A program made the translations under genes and the position numbers. DNA of 64,000 nucleotides from Actinospineispora eucalypti. GTDB taxonomy: Bacteria > Actinomycetota > Actinomycetes > Mycobacteriales > Pseudonocardiaceae. This document shows positions 7,612 through 16,328 of this stretch, piece by piece (positions within the stretch are counted from its first letter, which is position 1; each line of letters starts with the position of its first letter). The notes beneath the pieces were generated by a model, which saw nothing but the letters and a program-made list of their open reading frames with translations, made no database searches and was not told the origin of the DNA. The DNA lies in assembly GCA_014208095.1 (NCBI GenBank), contig JACHMT010000001.1, forward strand, positions 2,356,001-2,420,000, given 5' to 3'.

Positions 7612-7905
7612 TTAGCTGATGCCTAGGGCGGCCGCGATTTCGGGGTAGCCGGCGCCGGCTTGGCCGGCGTAGAAGGCGTCCGCGTCCGCCCGGCTGTCCG
7701 CGCTGGCCCGGATCTTGGCCAGCAGGTACAGCCGGGCCAGGTGGGCCGCCGCCCGGTCCGACTCGGGCAGCTGGGGGTCGGCCGGGCCGAACGGGGCCTG
7801 TTCCACGCGCAGCCCGCCGAGGCGGCGCGCCCACCGCCAGGCCAGCTCCGCGACCTCTCGATCCAGGTCGGCCAGCTCGCTCTCCGTCAGCGTCCGCCAG
7901 CGCAT
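7612..7905 (-). CDS. Small protein ending in a cut helix-turn-helix
   Basis: 97 residues from ATG 7905, which has AGGA seven bases upstream; an in-frame ATG at 7932 would add nine. The middle is helical and charged (LTESELADLDREVAELAWRW). The C-terminus GYPEIAAALGIS reads as the first helix and turn of an HTH, but the stop falls where the recognition helix should begin. I know of small actinobacterial proteins of similar build that continue with a recognition helix, so a 3' truncation is likely. The 22-bp array begins 15 bases beyond the stop. No function can be assigned. Confidence 0.6.
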   Translation of the reverse strand: MRWRTLTESELADLDREVAELAWRWARRLGGLRVEQAPFGPADPQLPESDRAAAHLARLYLLAKIRASADSRADADAFYAGQAGAGYPEIAAALGIS

Positions 7906-8000
7906 CGATCCGTCCTGGCCCCGTGTCCGCATCTCCCTACTTTCGCTCTACTTCGCCGGCCTCGCAAGGGGCTGACCAGGGGTGATCATCAGGCTCCGTG

Positions 8001-8038
8001 CGACGCTGCAACAAATCCACCGATTTGTCGTAGCGTCG
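8001..8038. promoter_or_regulatory. Large inverted repeat in the mce operon promoter
   Basis: Arms 8001-8017 (CGACGCT, GCA, ACAAATC) and 8022-8038 (GATTTGT, CGT, AGCGTCG) pair at 15 of 17 positions around CACC. It lies 80 bases before the yrbEA start and 95 bases before the divergent small gene. Likely a repressor operator for lipid-import genes. It does not look like the KstR or KstR2 motifs known from cholesterol regulons. Confidence 0.65.
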
Positions 8039-8117
8039 TAACCGTGACGCACGTCGCTCGTTATAGCTGCCATCGGGTCGCGCCGGGGCGGCGCGGACAG
8101 GACTGAGGGGACGGGAG

Positions 8118-8957
8118 TTGGACCTCCTCCAGCGATACGGACAGAACCGACTCGGGGGACTTGTCGGAACCGTCCTCGGCCGGATCTACGACGGGGTCGT
8201 CACGGCCGGAAAGATCTTCGTGATGGCCGTCGACGTGGTCGTCTTCCTGGTCCGCGACACCCTGCGCGGGCAGTTCCAGTTCAAGGAGACGATCACTCAG
8301 GCCTGGTTCATCGTGCGCGTGTCGGTGGCCCCGACGCTGCTGGTCGCGGTGCCCTTCGGCGTGATCATCTCGGTGCAGATCGGCAGCCTGGCCAGCCAGG
8401 TCGGCGCCACCTCGTTCATCGGCGCGGCGAACGGCCTCGGGGTCATCCGGCAGGGCGCGCCGACCGTGGTCGCGCTGCTGCTGGCCGGCACGGTGGGTTC
8501 GGCGATCTGCAGCGACCTCGGCGCCCGGACCATCCGCGAGGAGATCGACGCCCTGGAGACGCTGGGCATATCCCCGATCCAGCGGCTGGTGGCCCCCCGG
8601 GTGGTGGCCACCACGGTCATCGCGCTGCTGCTGTGCGGCGTGGTCGCGTTCGCCGGCGTGCTCACCGGCTTCCTGTTCAACATGCTCGCGCAGAACGGCA
8701 CGCCGGGCAGCTACATCTCCTCGTTCGCCGCCTTCGCGCTGCCGTCGGACCTGATCCTGGCCGAGGTCAAGTCGGGCATCTTCGGCGCCATGGTCGGCGT
8801 GGTGGCCTGCTACAAGGGGCTGGACGCGAAGGGCGGCCCGAAGGGCGTCGCGGACGCGGTGAACGCCTCCGTCGTGCTGTCGGTGGTCCTGCTGTTCGCG
8901 GTTAACGTGATCATCACCCAGATCTACGCGGTGATCTCGCCGCCCCGGCTGGGCTGA
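8118..8957 (+). CDS. yrbEA: YrbE/MlaE-type permease, first subunit
   Basis: Inner-membrane permease of an Mce lipid importer. 279 residues with about five to six hydrophobic segments and the conserved MlaE stretch SDLGARTIREEIDALETLGISP, which contacts the MceG/MlaF ATPase. The start is TTG 8118 behind GAGGGGACGGGA; no ATG or GTG is better placed. First gene of an eight-gene operon with gaps of seven bases or less, several overlapping. The ATPase is not in the window and is normally encoded elsewhere in actinobacteria. Confidence 0.93.
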   Translation: MDLLQRYGQNRLGGLVGTVLGRIYDGVVTAGKIFVMAVDVVVFLVRDTLRGQFQFKETITQAWFIVRVSVAPTLLVAVPFGVIISVQIGSLASQVGATSFIGAANGLGVIRQGAPTVVALLLAGTVGSAICSDLGARTIREEIDALETLGISPIQRLVAPRVVATTVIALLLCGVVAFAGVLTGFLFNMLAQNGTPGSYISSFAAFALPSDLILAEVKSGIFGAMVGVVACYKGLDAKGGPKGVADAVNASVVLSVVLLFAVNVIITQIYAVISPPRLG

Positions 8958-8960
8958 GCC

Positions 8961-9812
8961 GTGGCACAACTGAGCTCGCGAACCGGGCGGGCCGTGGAGG
9001 ACCTGGCCCGCAAGCCGGTGGACGCGGTGGCCCAGGCCGGCCACCAGGCGACCTTCCTCGGCCAGACCTTCGCCGCCGTGCCGCTCACCCTGCGCAGCTA
9101 CCCGGGTGAGGTGATCCGCCTGCTCGGCGACATCTGCTGGGGCAGCGGGGCGATCGTGGTCGGTGGCGGCATCATCGGCGTGATGGTGCTGCTCTCGCTG
9201 TTCACCGGCGCCTCGGTGGGCATCGAGGGGTTCAACTCGCTGGACATCCTCGGCCTCGCGCCGCTCACCGGCTTCGTCTCCGCGTACGGCAACACCCGGG
9301 AGATCGCGCCGCTGGTCGCCGGCATCGCGTTCGCCTCCCAGGCCGGCTGCCGGTACACCGCGCAGCTGGGCTCGATGCGCATCTCCGAGGAGATCGACGC
9401 GCTGGAGTCGATGGCCATCCGGCCGCTGCCGTACCTGGTCACCACCCGGGTGATCGCCGCGTTCCTGGCCATCCTGCCGCTGTACCTGATCGGCATGGGC
9501 GGCAACTACATCGCCACCCAGCTGGTGCTGAACATCGGCTACGGCCAGTCGGTCGGCACCTACCTGCACTACTTCCACTCGTTCCTGGTCCCGGTGGACA
9601 TCCTCTACTCGGTGCTCAAGGCGGTGGTCTTCGTGGTGCTGGCCACGCTGATCCACTGCTACTACGGGTACTACGCGTCGGGCGGTCCGCAGGGCGTCGG
9701 CGAGGCGTCCGGGCGGGCCATCCGGAACAGCCTGATCGCCATCGTGCTGAGCGACATGATGATCACCATGGCGCTCTGGGGCTTCGACCCCGGCATCCGG
9801 ATCTCGGGGTGA
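8961..9812 (+). CDS. yrbEB: YrbE/MlaE-type permease, second subunit
   Basis: 283 residues, the partner permease that dimerises with YrbEA to form the membrane channel of the Mce importer. The MlaE core is present as AQLGSMRISEEIDALESMAIRP, with the EExDALE signature shared by both subunits, and the C-terminus is hydrophobic. GTG 8961 follows the yrbEA stop by three bases. It carries a longer soluble N-terminus (about 50 residues) than YrbEA, which is usual for YrbEB. Confidence 0.93.
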   Translation: MAQLSSRTGRAVEDLARKPVDAVAQAGHQATFLGQTFAAVPLTLRSYPGEVIRLLGDICWGSGAIVVGGGIIGVMVLLSLFTGASVGIEGFNSLDILGLAPLTGFVSAYGNTREIAPLVAGIAFASQAGCRYTAQLGSMRISEEIDALESMAIRPLPYLVTTRVIAAFLAILPLYLIGMGGNYIATQLVLNIGYGQSVGTYLHYFHSFLVPVDILYSVLKAVVFVVLATLIHCYYGYYASGGPQGVGEASGRAIRNSLIAIVLSDMMITMALWGFDPGIRISG

Positions 9813-9816
9813 CGCG

Positions 9817-10911
9817 GTGCCTTACGCGGTAGACACATCGGGCAGAGGGCCGTCCACCGGCGCTCTGGTGGTGCGCGGCCTGATCGCGCTGGCCGTGGTG
9901 GTCGTGGTGATCGGGCTGCTGTTCGCGCAGTACCGGGGCGCCTTCCGGCCGGTGTTCGAGGCCGTCGCCGTGGTGGACGACATCGGCGACGGGATCGCGC
10001 CCGGCGCGGACGTGAAGCTGCGCGGCGCGCGGATCGGCAACGTCTCCGGGGTGCGCGCACTGCCCACCGGGGACGGCCTGGTCGAGGTGGCCCAGCACGA
10101 GGTGGACCTGGAGCTGCGCTCCCAGTACGCCGACGGCATCCCGGCCGGGGTGACCGCCCGGGTGGTGCCCAGCAACGTGTTCGGTGCGCCGGCCATCGAG
10201 CTGCTCGACCCCTCGGACACCGGCGGGCCCCGGCTGGCCGTGGGAGCGCGCATCCCCGGCGACCGCTCGCTGGAGACGGTGCAGCTGCAAACGGTGATCA
10301 CCCAGCTGAACAAGGTCCTCAAGGCGATCCACCCGGCCGAGCTGAACGTGGCGCTGACCAACATCTCCCAGTCGCTGCAGGGCCGGGGCCAGCGGTTCGG
10401 GTCCATCGTCGACCGCGCCGCGCCCTACCTGAGCACGCTGAACGCGCACACCCCGGAGTTCGTCACGGACCTGCGCCTGCTCGGCACCGACCTGGACACC
10501 CTGGCCGACTCGGCGCCGGACCTGCTGGACACCGTGGACAACGCGGTGGTCACCGCGCGCACGGCGGTGGACAAGCGGGACCGGCTGGCCGACGTGCTCA
10601 CCGGCGGGGAGCGCACCGCGAAGTCGGTGGACGAGTTCCTGGACCACAACTCCGGGCACATCATCCGGGTCACCGACAACCTGAGCGGCATCCTGCGCAC
10701 CCTGGCGATCGCCCCGGACGAGATCCCGGAGGCGCTGCGCCGGCTGGGCGAGGGCGCCCGCCCGCTGGCCGTCGGGTTCGACCCCAACGGCGGCAAGCTG
10801 GTGATCAAGTTCAGCCTCACCCCGTGGGACCCGTACACCGCCGCCGACTGCCCGCGCTATCCCGGCGTGCTCGGCGGGCCGGCGATGTCCGGCCGGAACT
10901 GCGGGAGGTGA
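9817..10911 (+). CDS. mceA: Mce family protein, MceA subunit
   Basis: 364 residues. An N-terminal signal anchor (LIALAVVVVVIGLLFAQY, about 27-44) is followed by the MCE/MlaD domain (VVDDIGDGIAPGADVKLRGARIGNV, about 55-80) and a long helical region. Six Mce subunits assemble into a hexameric tunnel that carries lipids from the outer envelope to the YrbE permease. A C-terminal Cys pair (DCPRYPGV, GRNCGR) recurs in actinobacterial MceA. GTG 9817 is four bases after yrbEB. The cargo (sterol, fatty acid or other lipid) cannot be read from sequence. Confidence 0.92.
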   Translation: MPYAVDTSGRGPSTGALVVRGLIALAVVVVVIGLLFAQYRGAFRPVFEAVAVVDDIGDGIAPGADVKLRGARIGNVSGVRALPTGDGLVEVAQHEVDLELRSQYADGIPAGVTARVVPSNVFGAPAIELLDPSDTGGPRLAVGARIPGDRSLETVQLQTVITQLNKVLKAIHPAELNVALTNISQSLQGRGQRFGSIVDRAAPYLSTLNAHTPEFVTDLRLLGTDLDTLADSAPDLLDTVDNAVVTARTAVDKRDRLADVLTGGERTAKSVDEFLDHNSGHIIRVTDNLSGILRTLAIAPDEIPEALRRLGEGARPLAVGFDPNGGKLVIKFSLTPWDPYTAADCPRYPGVLGGPAMSGRNCGR

Positions 10912-10918
10912 GCGGGGC

Positions 10919-11935
10919 ATGAGCGTTCGTCGTGAGGTAGTCAAGCTGCTCGTGTTCAGCGTGGTCGCGCTGACCCTGCTGTGGATCCTCTGGTCCACCC
11001 TGCTGAACACTGTCGGCGGGGACACCCGCGCCTACACCGCCGAGTTCACCGACGTCTCCGGCCTGCACGAGGGCGACACGGTGCGCAGCGGCGGCGTGCG
11101 GGTGGGCCGGGTGGAGTCGATGAAGCTGGTCGGCCCCCGGGCCCGGGTGACCTTCGAGGTGCAGTCGGCCCAGCCGATGTACGAGAACACCCGGGTGGTC
11201 ATCCGGTACCAGAACCTGATCGGGCAGCGGTTCCTGTCCCTGGTGCCGGGCGAGGGCAGCGCCCCGCCGCTGGTCGACGGCGCGTTCATCCCGATGGAGC
11301 GCACCGAGTCCTCGTTCGACGTTGCCGAGCTGCTGAACGGGTTCCAGCCGCTGTTCACCACGTTCAACCCGGCCGAGTTCAACCGGCTCAACGCCACCCT
11401 GGTGCAGGTGCTGCAGGGCAGCGGGAAGGACATCGGGCCGCTGCTGGAACAGACCGCGCAGCTCAGCAACACCATCGCGGACCGGGACAAGGTGATCACC
11501 AGCGTGATCGACAACCTGGTCCCGGTGCTGGACCAGCTGTCCAGCAAGACCCCCGAGTTCGACCGGCTGCTGGACCAGTCCGAGCGGCTGGTCGGCGGGC
11601 TGAACGAGCACACCGGGGAGATCTACGGCGCGCTGGAGAAGGTGCGTTCGGTGACCGGCACCGCCGAGGACCTGATCTCGGACATCCGCCCCGACCTGCG
11701 CGCCGACCTGGGCAAGGCCACCGAGGCCTCCGACGTGTTCCTGGACAACGACGAGCACCTGGTCGCCACGCTGGACGGGCTGCCGCCGTTCCTGGCCGCG
11801 CTCGGCCGGACGCAGCACTACGGCTCGTTCATCAGCCTGTACGCGTGTGACCTGGCCATCCAGATCCCCGGGCTGCCGCCGGACCTGCTCAAGATCCCGG
11901 ACTCCGTGGCGACCCATACCGAGGTGTGTCGCTGA
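10919..11935 (+). CDS. mceB: Mce family protein, MceB subunit
   Basis: 338 residues. Signal anchor LLVFSVVALTLLWILWSTLL near the N-terminus, MCE domain with FTDVSGLHEGDTVRSGGVRVGRVES, then heptad-rich helices (LLEQTAQLSNTIADRDKVI) that form the tunnel wall in MlaD-like hexamers. It ends in a Cys-containing segment (SLYACDLAIQIPGLP) common to the subunit. The stop overlaps the mceC start as TGATG, indicating coupled translation. Confidence 0.92.
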   Translation: MSVRREVVKLLVFSVVALTLLWILWSTLLNTVGGDTRAYTAEFTDVSGLHEGDTVRSGGVRVGRVESMKLVGPRARVTFEVQSAQPMYENTRVVIRYQNLIGQRFLSLVPGEGSAPPLVDGAFIPMERTESSFDVAELLNGFQPLFTTFNPAEFNRLNATLVQVLQGSGKDIGPLLEQTAQLSNTIADRDKVITSVIDNLVPVLDQLSSKTPEFDRLLDQSERLVGGLNEHTGEIYGALEKVRSVTGTAEDLISDIRPDLRADLGKATEASDVFLDNDEHLVATLDGLPPFLAALGRTQHYGSFISLYACDLAIQIPGLPPDLLKIPDSVATHTEVCR

Positions 11936-12933
11936 TGCAACGACCACTGCTCCGCCCGCTGGGCGAGTACAACCCGTTCTGGCTGGGCCTGGTGGCCTGC
12001 GCGGTGATTGCTGCGATCGTGCTGGCCGCGCTGGGCTTCGGCCTGCTCGGCCTGGGCAAGGACCGGTACAGCGCCGAGTTCGCCAACGCCGGCGGCATCC
12101 GCCCGGGCAACGAGGTGCGGGTGGCCGGCATGGGCGTCGGTGAGGTCACCGGGGCCGAGCTGGAGGGGGACCACGTGCTGGTCTCCTTCCGCATCGAGTC
12201 GGACGTCGAGCTCGGCGCGGACGTGCTGGCCAGCATCAAGCTGGGCACGCTGCTCGGCGGCCGGTACCTGGAGCTGCGCCCGTCGGCCACCGGCAGCCCG
12301 AAGAACAACCGGATCCCGCTGGCCCACACCACGGTGCCCTACGACCTGTCCAACGTGCTGGAACAGGCCACCCCGCTGACCGAGCAGCTGGACGAGAAGC
12401 TGCTGCACCAGGCCATGGACGAGGTGAACAAGAACCTGCGCGGCGACGGGCCGAAGGTGGCCGCCGCGCTGGACGGGCTGGGCCGGCTGACCGACGTGGT
12501 GAACAGCCGCCGGGAGCAGATCGGGAAGATCATCCGATCCACCGACACCCTGGTCACCCTGGCCGACCAGCGCAGCGACCGGCTGTTCGCGCTGCTCGGC
12601 CAGACCGACACGCTGCTCAAGGCGCTGGTGTCGCGCCGCGACCTGATCCGGGGGCTGCTCTCCGACCTGGCCTCGCTGACCGACGAGCTGCGCGGCCTGC
12701 TCAAGGAGGACGAGCCCAAGTTCGGCCCGCTGCTGGACAACATCGTGGAGCTGTCCGACCTGCTCAAGAAGAGCGACAGCCAGATCGACCACGCGCTGGA
12801 GCTGCTCGCGCCGGCCTCCCGGTACACCGCGAACGCGTTCGGCAACGGGCCGTTCTGGGACGTGCACCTGCCGTACTCGATCTTCCCCGACGACTTCCTC
12901 TGTGCCGTCGGCTTCAACAAAGGTTGCAAATGA
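11935..12933 (+). CDS. mceC: Mce family protein, MceC subunit
   Basis: 332 residues from ATG 11935, which overlaps the mceB stop; the GTG at 11926 lies inside mceB and is less likely. Signal anchor at about 20-45 (LGLVACAVIAAIVLAALGFGLLGL), MCE domain with FANAGGIRPGNEVRVAGMGVGEV, then long amphipathic helices. The C-terminus has the two-Cys ending (FLCAVGFNKGCK). The stop overlaps the mceD start by four bases (ATGA). Confidence 0.92.
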   Translation: MQRPLLRPLGEYNPFWLGLVACAVIAAIVLAALGFGLLGLGKDRYSAEFANAGGIRPGNEVRVAGMGVGEVTGAELEGDHVLVSFRIESDVELGADVLASIKLGTLLGGRYLELRPSATGSPKNNRIPLAHTTVPYDLSNVLEQATPLTEQLDEKLLHQAMDEVNKNLRGDGPKVAAALDGLGRLTDVVNSRREQIGKIIRSTDTLVTLADQRSDRLFALLGQTDTLLKALVSRRDLIRGLLSDLASLTDELRGLLKEDEPKFGPLLDNIVELSDLLKKSDSQIDHALELLAPASRYTANAFGNGPFWDVHLPYSIFPDDFLCAVGFNKGCK

Positions 12934-14003
12934 GGACCCTGCGCAGGACGGCCCTGGCCCTGGTCGCGCTGCTCACCGTGCTCGGCACGGTCAGCTGCGG
13001 CGTGGGCGCCGGGCCGACGAAGATCAGCGCGCAGCTTTCCGACTCGGTCGGGCTCTATCCGGGCAACGACGTCGCGGTGCTGGGCATCAAGGTGGGCAGC
13101 GTGACCGCGGTCCACCCGGCCGGCCGGTACGTGCTGGTCGAGATGGCGGTGGACCCGGAGATCAAGATCCCGGCCGACGCCATGGTGGTGACCCTGTCCC
13201 CGTCGGTGGTGACCGACCGCCGGGTGGAGCTGACCCCGGTCTACCGGGGCGGACCGACCATGCGGGACGGCGCGCTGATCCCGATCGAACGCACCCGCAC
13301 CCCGGTGGAGATCGACCGGGTCTTCGCGGCCGCCGACAAGCTGGCCGCCGAGCTGACCAAGGACAAGGACACCACGCGCGCGCTGAACGGGGCGCTGGCC
13401 ACCTCGGCCGACCTGGTGCGGGGCAACGGGGACAAGTTCAACCACGCGCTGAAGGGGGTCGCCGACTCGGTCGGCGTGCTCTCGGACAACCGCGACCAGC
13501 TGGTCAACCTGATGCGCAACGGCGAGCACCTGACCGCCGTCGCGGCCCGCAACGACCAGGTGATCCGTTCGGTGACCGGCAACCTGAACCAGGCCGCCGC
13601 ACTGTTCGACCAACAGGGTCCCAACCTGGTGCGGGTGCTGGACGACCTCACCGACGTGCTGGACCGGACCGAGCACCTGCTCAAGGAGCACCGGTCGAAG
13701 TTCAACACCTCCGTGGACAACCTCCAGGTCACCGTGGGCACCCTGGCCAACCGCAAGCGCGAGCTGCAGGAGTCCCTGGACGTGCTGCCGCTGCTGCTGC
13801 AGAACCTGGGCAACGCCATCGACACCAAGGCGGGCGGGGCACGCGTGCACATCTCGATCTTCCAGCCGATCCTGGACACCGAGCTGGCGAAGGGGCTGTG
13901 CGCGCGGTTCCCGCTGCCGCTGTTCTGCCCCACGCCCGGCGGCCTGGCCGGTGCCGGGATGCCGGACCTGGCCGGGCTGTTCCTCGGCGGGAGGAGCCGG
14001 TGA
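12930..14003 (+). CDS. mceD: Mce family protein, MceD subunit, possible lipoprotein
   Basis: 357 residues from ATG 12930 inside the mceC stop. The N-terminal hydrophobic segment ends LLTVLGTVSCG, which could be a signal peptidase II lipobox although Thr at -3 is unusual. If it is used, this subunit is lipid-anchored like MceE. The MCE domain has SDSVGLYPGNDVAVLGIKVGSV and is followed by coiled-coil helices. Near the C-terminus the pair GLCARFPLPLFCPTP is a typical MceD feature. It overlaps mceE by four bases. Confidence 0.92.
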   Translation: MRTLRRTALALVALLTVLGTVSCGVGAGPTKISAQLSDSVGLYPGNDVAVLGIKVGSVTAVHPAGRYVLVEMAVDPEIKIPADAMVVTLSPSVVTDRRVELTPVYRGGPTMRDGALIPIERTRTPVEIDRVFAAADKLAAELTKDKDTTRALNGALATSADLVRGNGDKFNHALKGVADSVGVLSDNRDQLVNLMRNGEHLTAVAARNDQVIRSVTGNLNQAAALFDQQGPNLVRVLDDLTDVLDRTEHLLKEHRSKFNTSVDNLQVTVGTLANRKRELQESLDVLPLLLQNLGNAIDTKAGGARVHISIFQPILDTELAKGLCARFPLPLFCPTPGGLAGAGMPDLAGLFLGGRSR

Positions 14004-15079
14004 GGGCCCGGTTGTCGCGGATGGCGCTGGTCCTGCTGCTGGGCGCGGCGCTGTCCGGCTGCTCGCTGTCCGCCACCGACCTGCCGCTGCCCGGGCTCGG
14101 CGTGGAAGGGGAGAGCTACGAGGTGACGGCGGTGTTCGCGGACGCGCTGAACCTGCCGGACGGCGCGCACGTGAAGCTCGGCGGCGACGACATCGGCCGG
14201 GTTCGGGAGATCCGGCCGGACAAGTTCGACGCGCGCGTGACCATGCAGCTGCGGGCCGACATCCGCCTGCCCCAGGGCACCACCGCCGAGCTGCGCCAGG
14301 CCACCCCGCTGGGCGAGGTGTTCGTGGCGCTGCACCCGCCGGCGGGGCGGGCCGCGCCCGGCGCTCCGGCGCTCAAGGACGGCGACGTGATCGACCTGGC
14401 CCGCACCGACTCGGCGGCTTCGGTGGAGGACCTGCTGGCCACCCTGTCCGGGGTGGTCAACGGCGGCGGCCTGGCCCAGCTGCCGGTGATCACGCACGAG
14501 GTGAACGCGGCGCTGGCCGGGCGCGCGCCCGAGCTGAACCGGCTGATCAACACCACCCGCACCACGGTGGGCACGCTCACCGCGCACACCAAGGACTTCG
14601 ACCGGGTGCTGGACGCGGCGAACCGGGCCAGCCACACCCTGCGCGAGGGCTCGAAGACCATCGACGAGGGCTTCCGGGACCTGCCGCCGGCCGTCGAGGT
14701 CTTCGCCGACGAGACGGACCACCTGGTCGGGGCGCTGAACAGCGCCGGCCGGGCCAGCCGGACCGCCGACCACATCCTGCGCGAGTCCGATCACGAGGCG
14801 CGCGGCCTGCTGCGGGCCGCCGGGCCGGTGCTGGACGGGTTCACCGACACCCGGCCCTACCTGGGGCCGTCACTGGACAGCCTGGTGTACCTGGGCCGTT
14901 CGGTCGAGGCGATCACCAAGGGCGAGGGCGCCGCCGCGCACGGGGTCATCGCGCTGGGCAACCTCATCCTGCTGCCGCCGATCTCCGGCCCGCCCGGCCC
15001 GAACGACCTGGCCGACGGCGGCCGGGACCTGGCCAACATCTTCGAGCGGCAGCTGCGGACGTTCGGGGGTACCCGGTGA
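14000..15079 (+). CDS. mceE: Mce lipoprotein, MceE (LprK-like) subunit
   Basis: 359 residues from GTG 14000, with GGGAGGAG a few bases upstream. The leader MALVLLLGAALSGCS carries a textbook lipobox (LSGC), as expected for the lipoprotein subunit of every actinobacterial Mce complex. The MCE domain includes FADALNLPDGAHVKLGGDDIGRV; helical tunnel segments follow. Overlaps both neighbours by four bases. Confidence 0.94.
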   Translation: MRARLSRMALVLLLGAALSGCSLSATDLPLPGLGVEGESYEVTAVFADALNLPDGAHVKLGGDDIGRVREIRPDKFDARVTMQLRADIRLPQGTTAELRQATPLGEVFVALHPPAGRAAPGAPALKDGDVIDLARTDSAASVEDLLATLSGVVNGGGLAQLPVITHEVNAALAGRAPELNRLINTTRTTVGTLTAHTKDFDRVLDAANRASHTLREGSKTIDEGFRDLPPAVEVFADETDHLVGALNSAGRASRTADHILRESDHEARGLLRAAGPVLDGFTDTRPYLGPSLDSLVYLGRSVEAITKGEGAAAHGVIALGNLILLPPISGPPGPNDLADGGRDLANIFERQLRTFGGTR

Positions 15080-16302
15080 AGGGGCGGGCGGTGATGACCG
15101 TGCTCTCGGTACTGGCCCTTTCCGCGGTCGGCCTGGCCTACCTGCTGTTCGGGGTCATCCGGATCGACCCGTTCAGCAGTCCGATGACCATGACGGTGAA
15201 CCTGGCCAAGACCGGCGGGCTGCTGGACTACTCCGAGGTCACCTACCGGGGCATCCCGATCGGCCGGGTCACCGCGATCGACCTGCCGCCCGGCGGCGCG
15301 CGGGCGGTCATCCGGGTCAACGAGGGGGTGCGCATCCCCACCGACACCGAGGTGGTGGTGGCCAACCTCTCGCCGGCCGGCGAGCAGTACCTGGACTTCC
15401 GGCCGAGGACCGACCAGGGACCGTTCCTGGCCGACGGCGCGGTGATCGACCAGCGGCAGACCCGGCTTCCGGTGCCGTTCCCGCAGGTGGTGGGCAACGT
15501 GACCCAGCTGGCTATGCAGGTGGACCCGGACAACGTGCGCACCCTGGTCGGTGAGCTGGCCAAAGGCCTGCGGGACACCAGCCAGGCCACCCAGCGCACC
15601 CTGGACGGCACCGACTACCTGCTCGCCGGCCTGGAGGGCGTGCTGCCCCAGACCGTGGGCCTGCTGCGCAACAGCCAGACCGTGCTCGGCACGTTCAACG
15701 ACCTGCGGCCGGAGTTCCGAGGGTTCAGCCAGCACGCCCGGGGCGCCACCGGCGCGCTGCGCGACGGCGACCCGGCCCTGCGCGACCTGCTGGACGAGGC
15801 GCCGGGCGCGTTGGACCTGGTGGACGACGTGGTGCGCAAGGACGGGCCGGACGTCGGGGAGCTGCTCGGGGACCTGGCCACGTTCAGCCAGATCGCCGCC
15901 GACCGGCTGCCGGCGATGCGCCAGGTGCTGCCCGGGCTGATCCGGGTGGGCAAGGCGGCCCCCAGCGCGGTGCAGGGCAACCAGATCACCGCGCTGGCCG
16001 ACCTCTACCCGCGCCCGGTGTGCGACTACGGCACCCCGCGCCGCCTGCCCACCATCGGCGGCAGCCCGCCGCCCCGGATCTACCGGTACTGCACGGTCGA
16101 CCAGCCCCGGCTGCAGCAGCGCGGCGCGCAGTACGCGCCGAGGCCGCGCGGGGACGACACGGCCGGCCCGCCGCGCGGGGCGGACCTGCTGGAGCGGGCC
16201 CGTCCGGTGAAGCCCAGCCCTCAGGAGGAGCGCACCACCAAGCCGTCCCCGGCTCCGGCTCCCGCCGCCCCGCCGGCGTTGCCGCTGCTCGGCGGCGGGT
16301 GA
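15076..16302 (+). CDS. mceF: Mce family protein, MceF subunit
   Basis: 408 residues from GTG 15076 inside the mceE stop. Signal anchor VMTVLSVLALSAVGLAYLLF, MCE domain with GLLDYSEVTYRGIPIGRV, then helical region and a conserved YPRPVCDYGTPRRLPT segment. The last 70 residues are rich in Pro, Ala and Arg (KPSPAPAPAAPPALP), an extracytoplasmic low-complexity tail as in MceF of other actinobacteria. It closes the import complex; a methyltransferase gene follows 26 bases later. Confidence 0.93.
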   Translation: MKGRAVMTVLSVLALSAVGLAYLLFGVIRIDPFSSPMTMTVNLAKTGGLLDYSEVTYRGIPIGRVTAIDLPPGGARAVIRVNEGVRIPTDTEVVVANLSPAGEQYLDFRPRTDQGPFLADGAVIDQRQTRLPVPFPQVVGNVTQLAMQVDPDNVRTLVGELAKGLRDTSQATQRTLDGTDYLLAGLEGVLPQTVGLLRNSQTVLGTFNDLRPEFRGFSQHARGATGALRDGDPALRDLLDEAPGALDLVDDVVRKDGPDVGELLGDLATFSQIAADRLPAMRQVLPGLIRVGKAAPSAVQGNQITALADLYPRPVCDYGTPRRLPTIGGSPPPRIYRYCTVDQPRLQQRGAQYAPRPRGDDTAGPPRGADLLERARPVKPSPQEERTTKPSPAPAPAAPPALPLLGGG

Positions 16303-16328
16303 GCGGTGGGTGAGTGGGTGAGCCGCCG

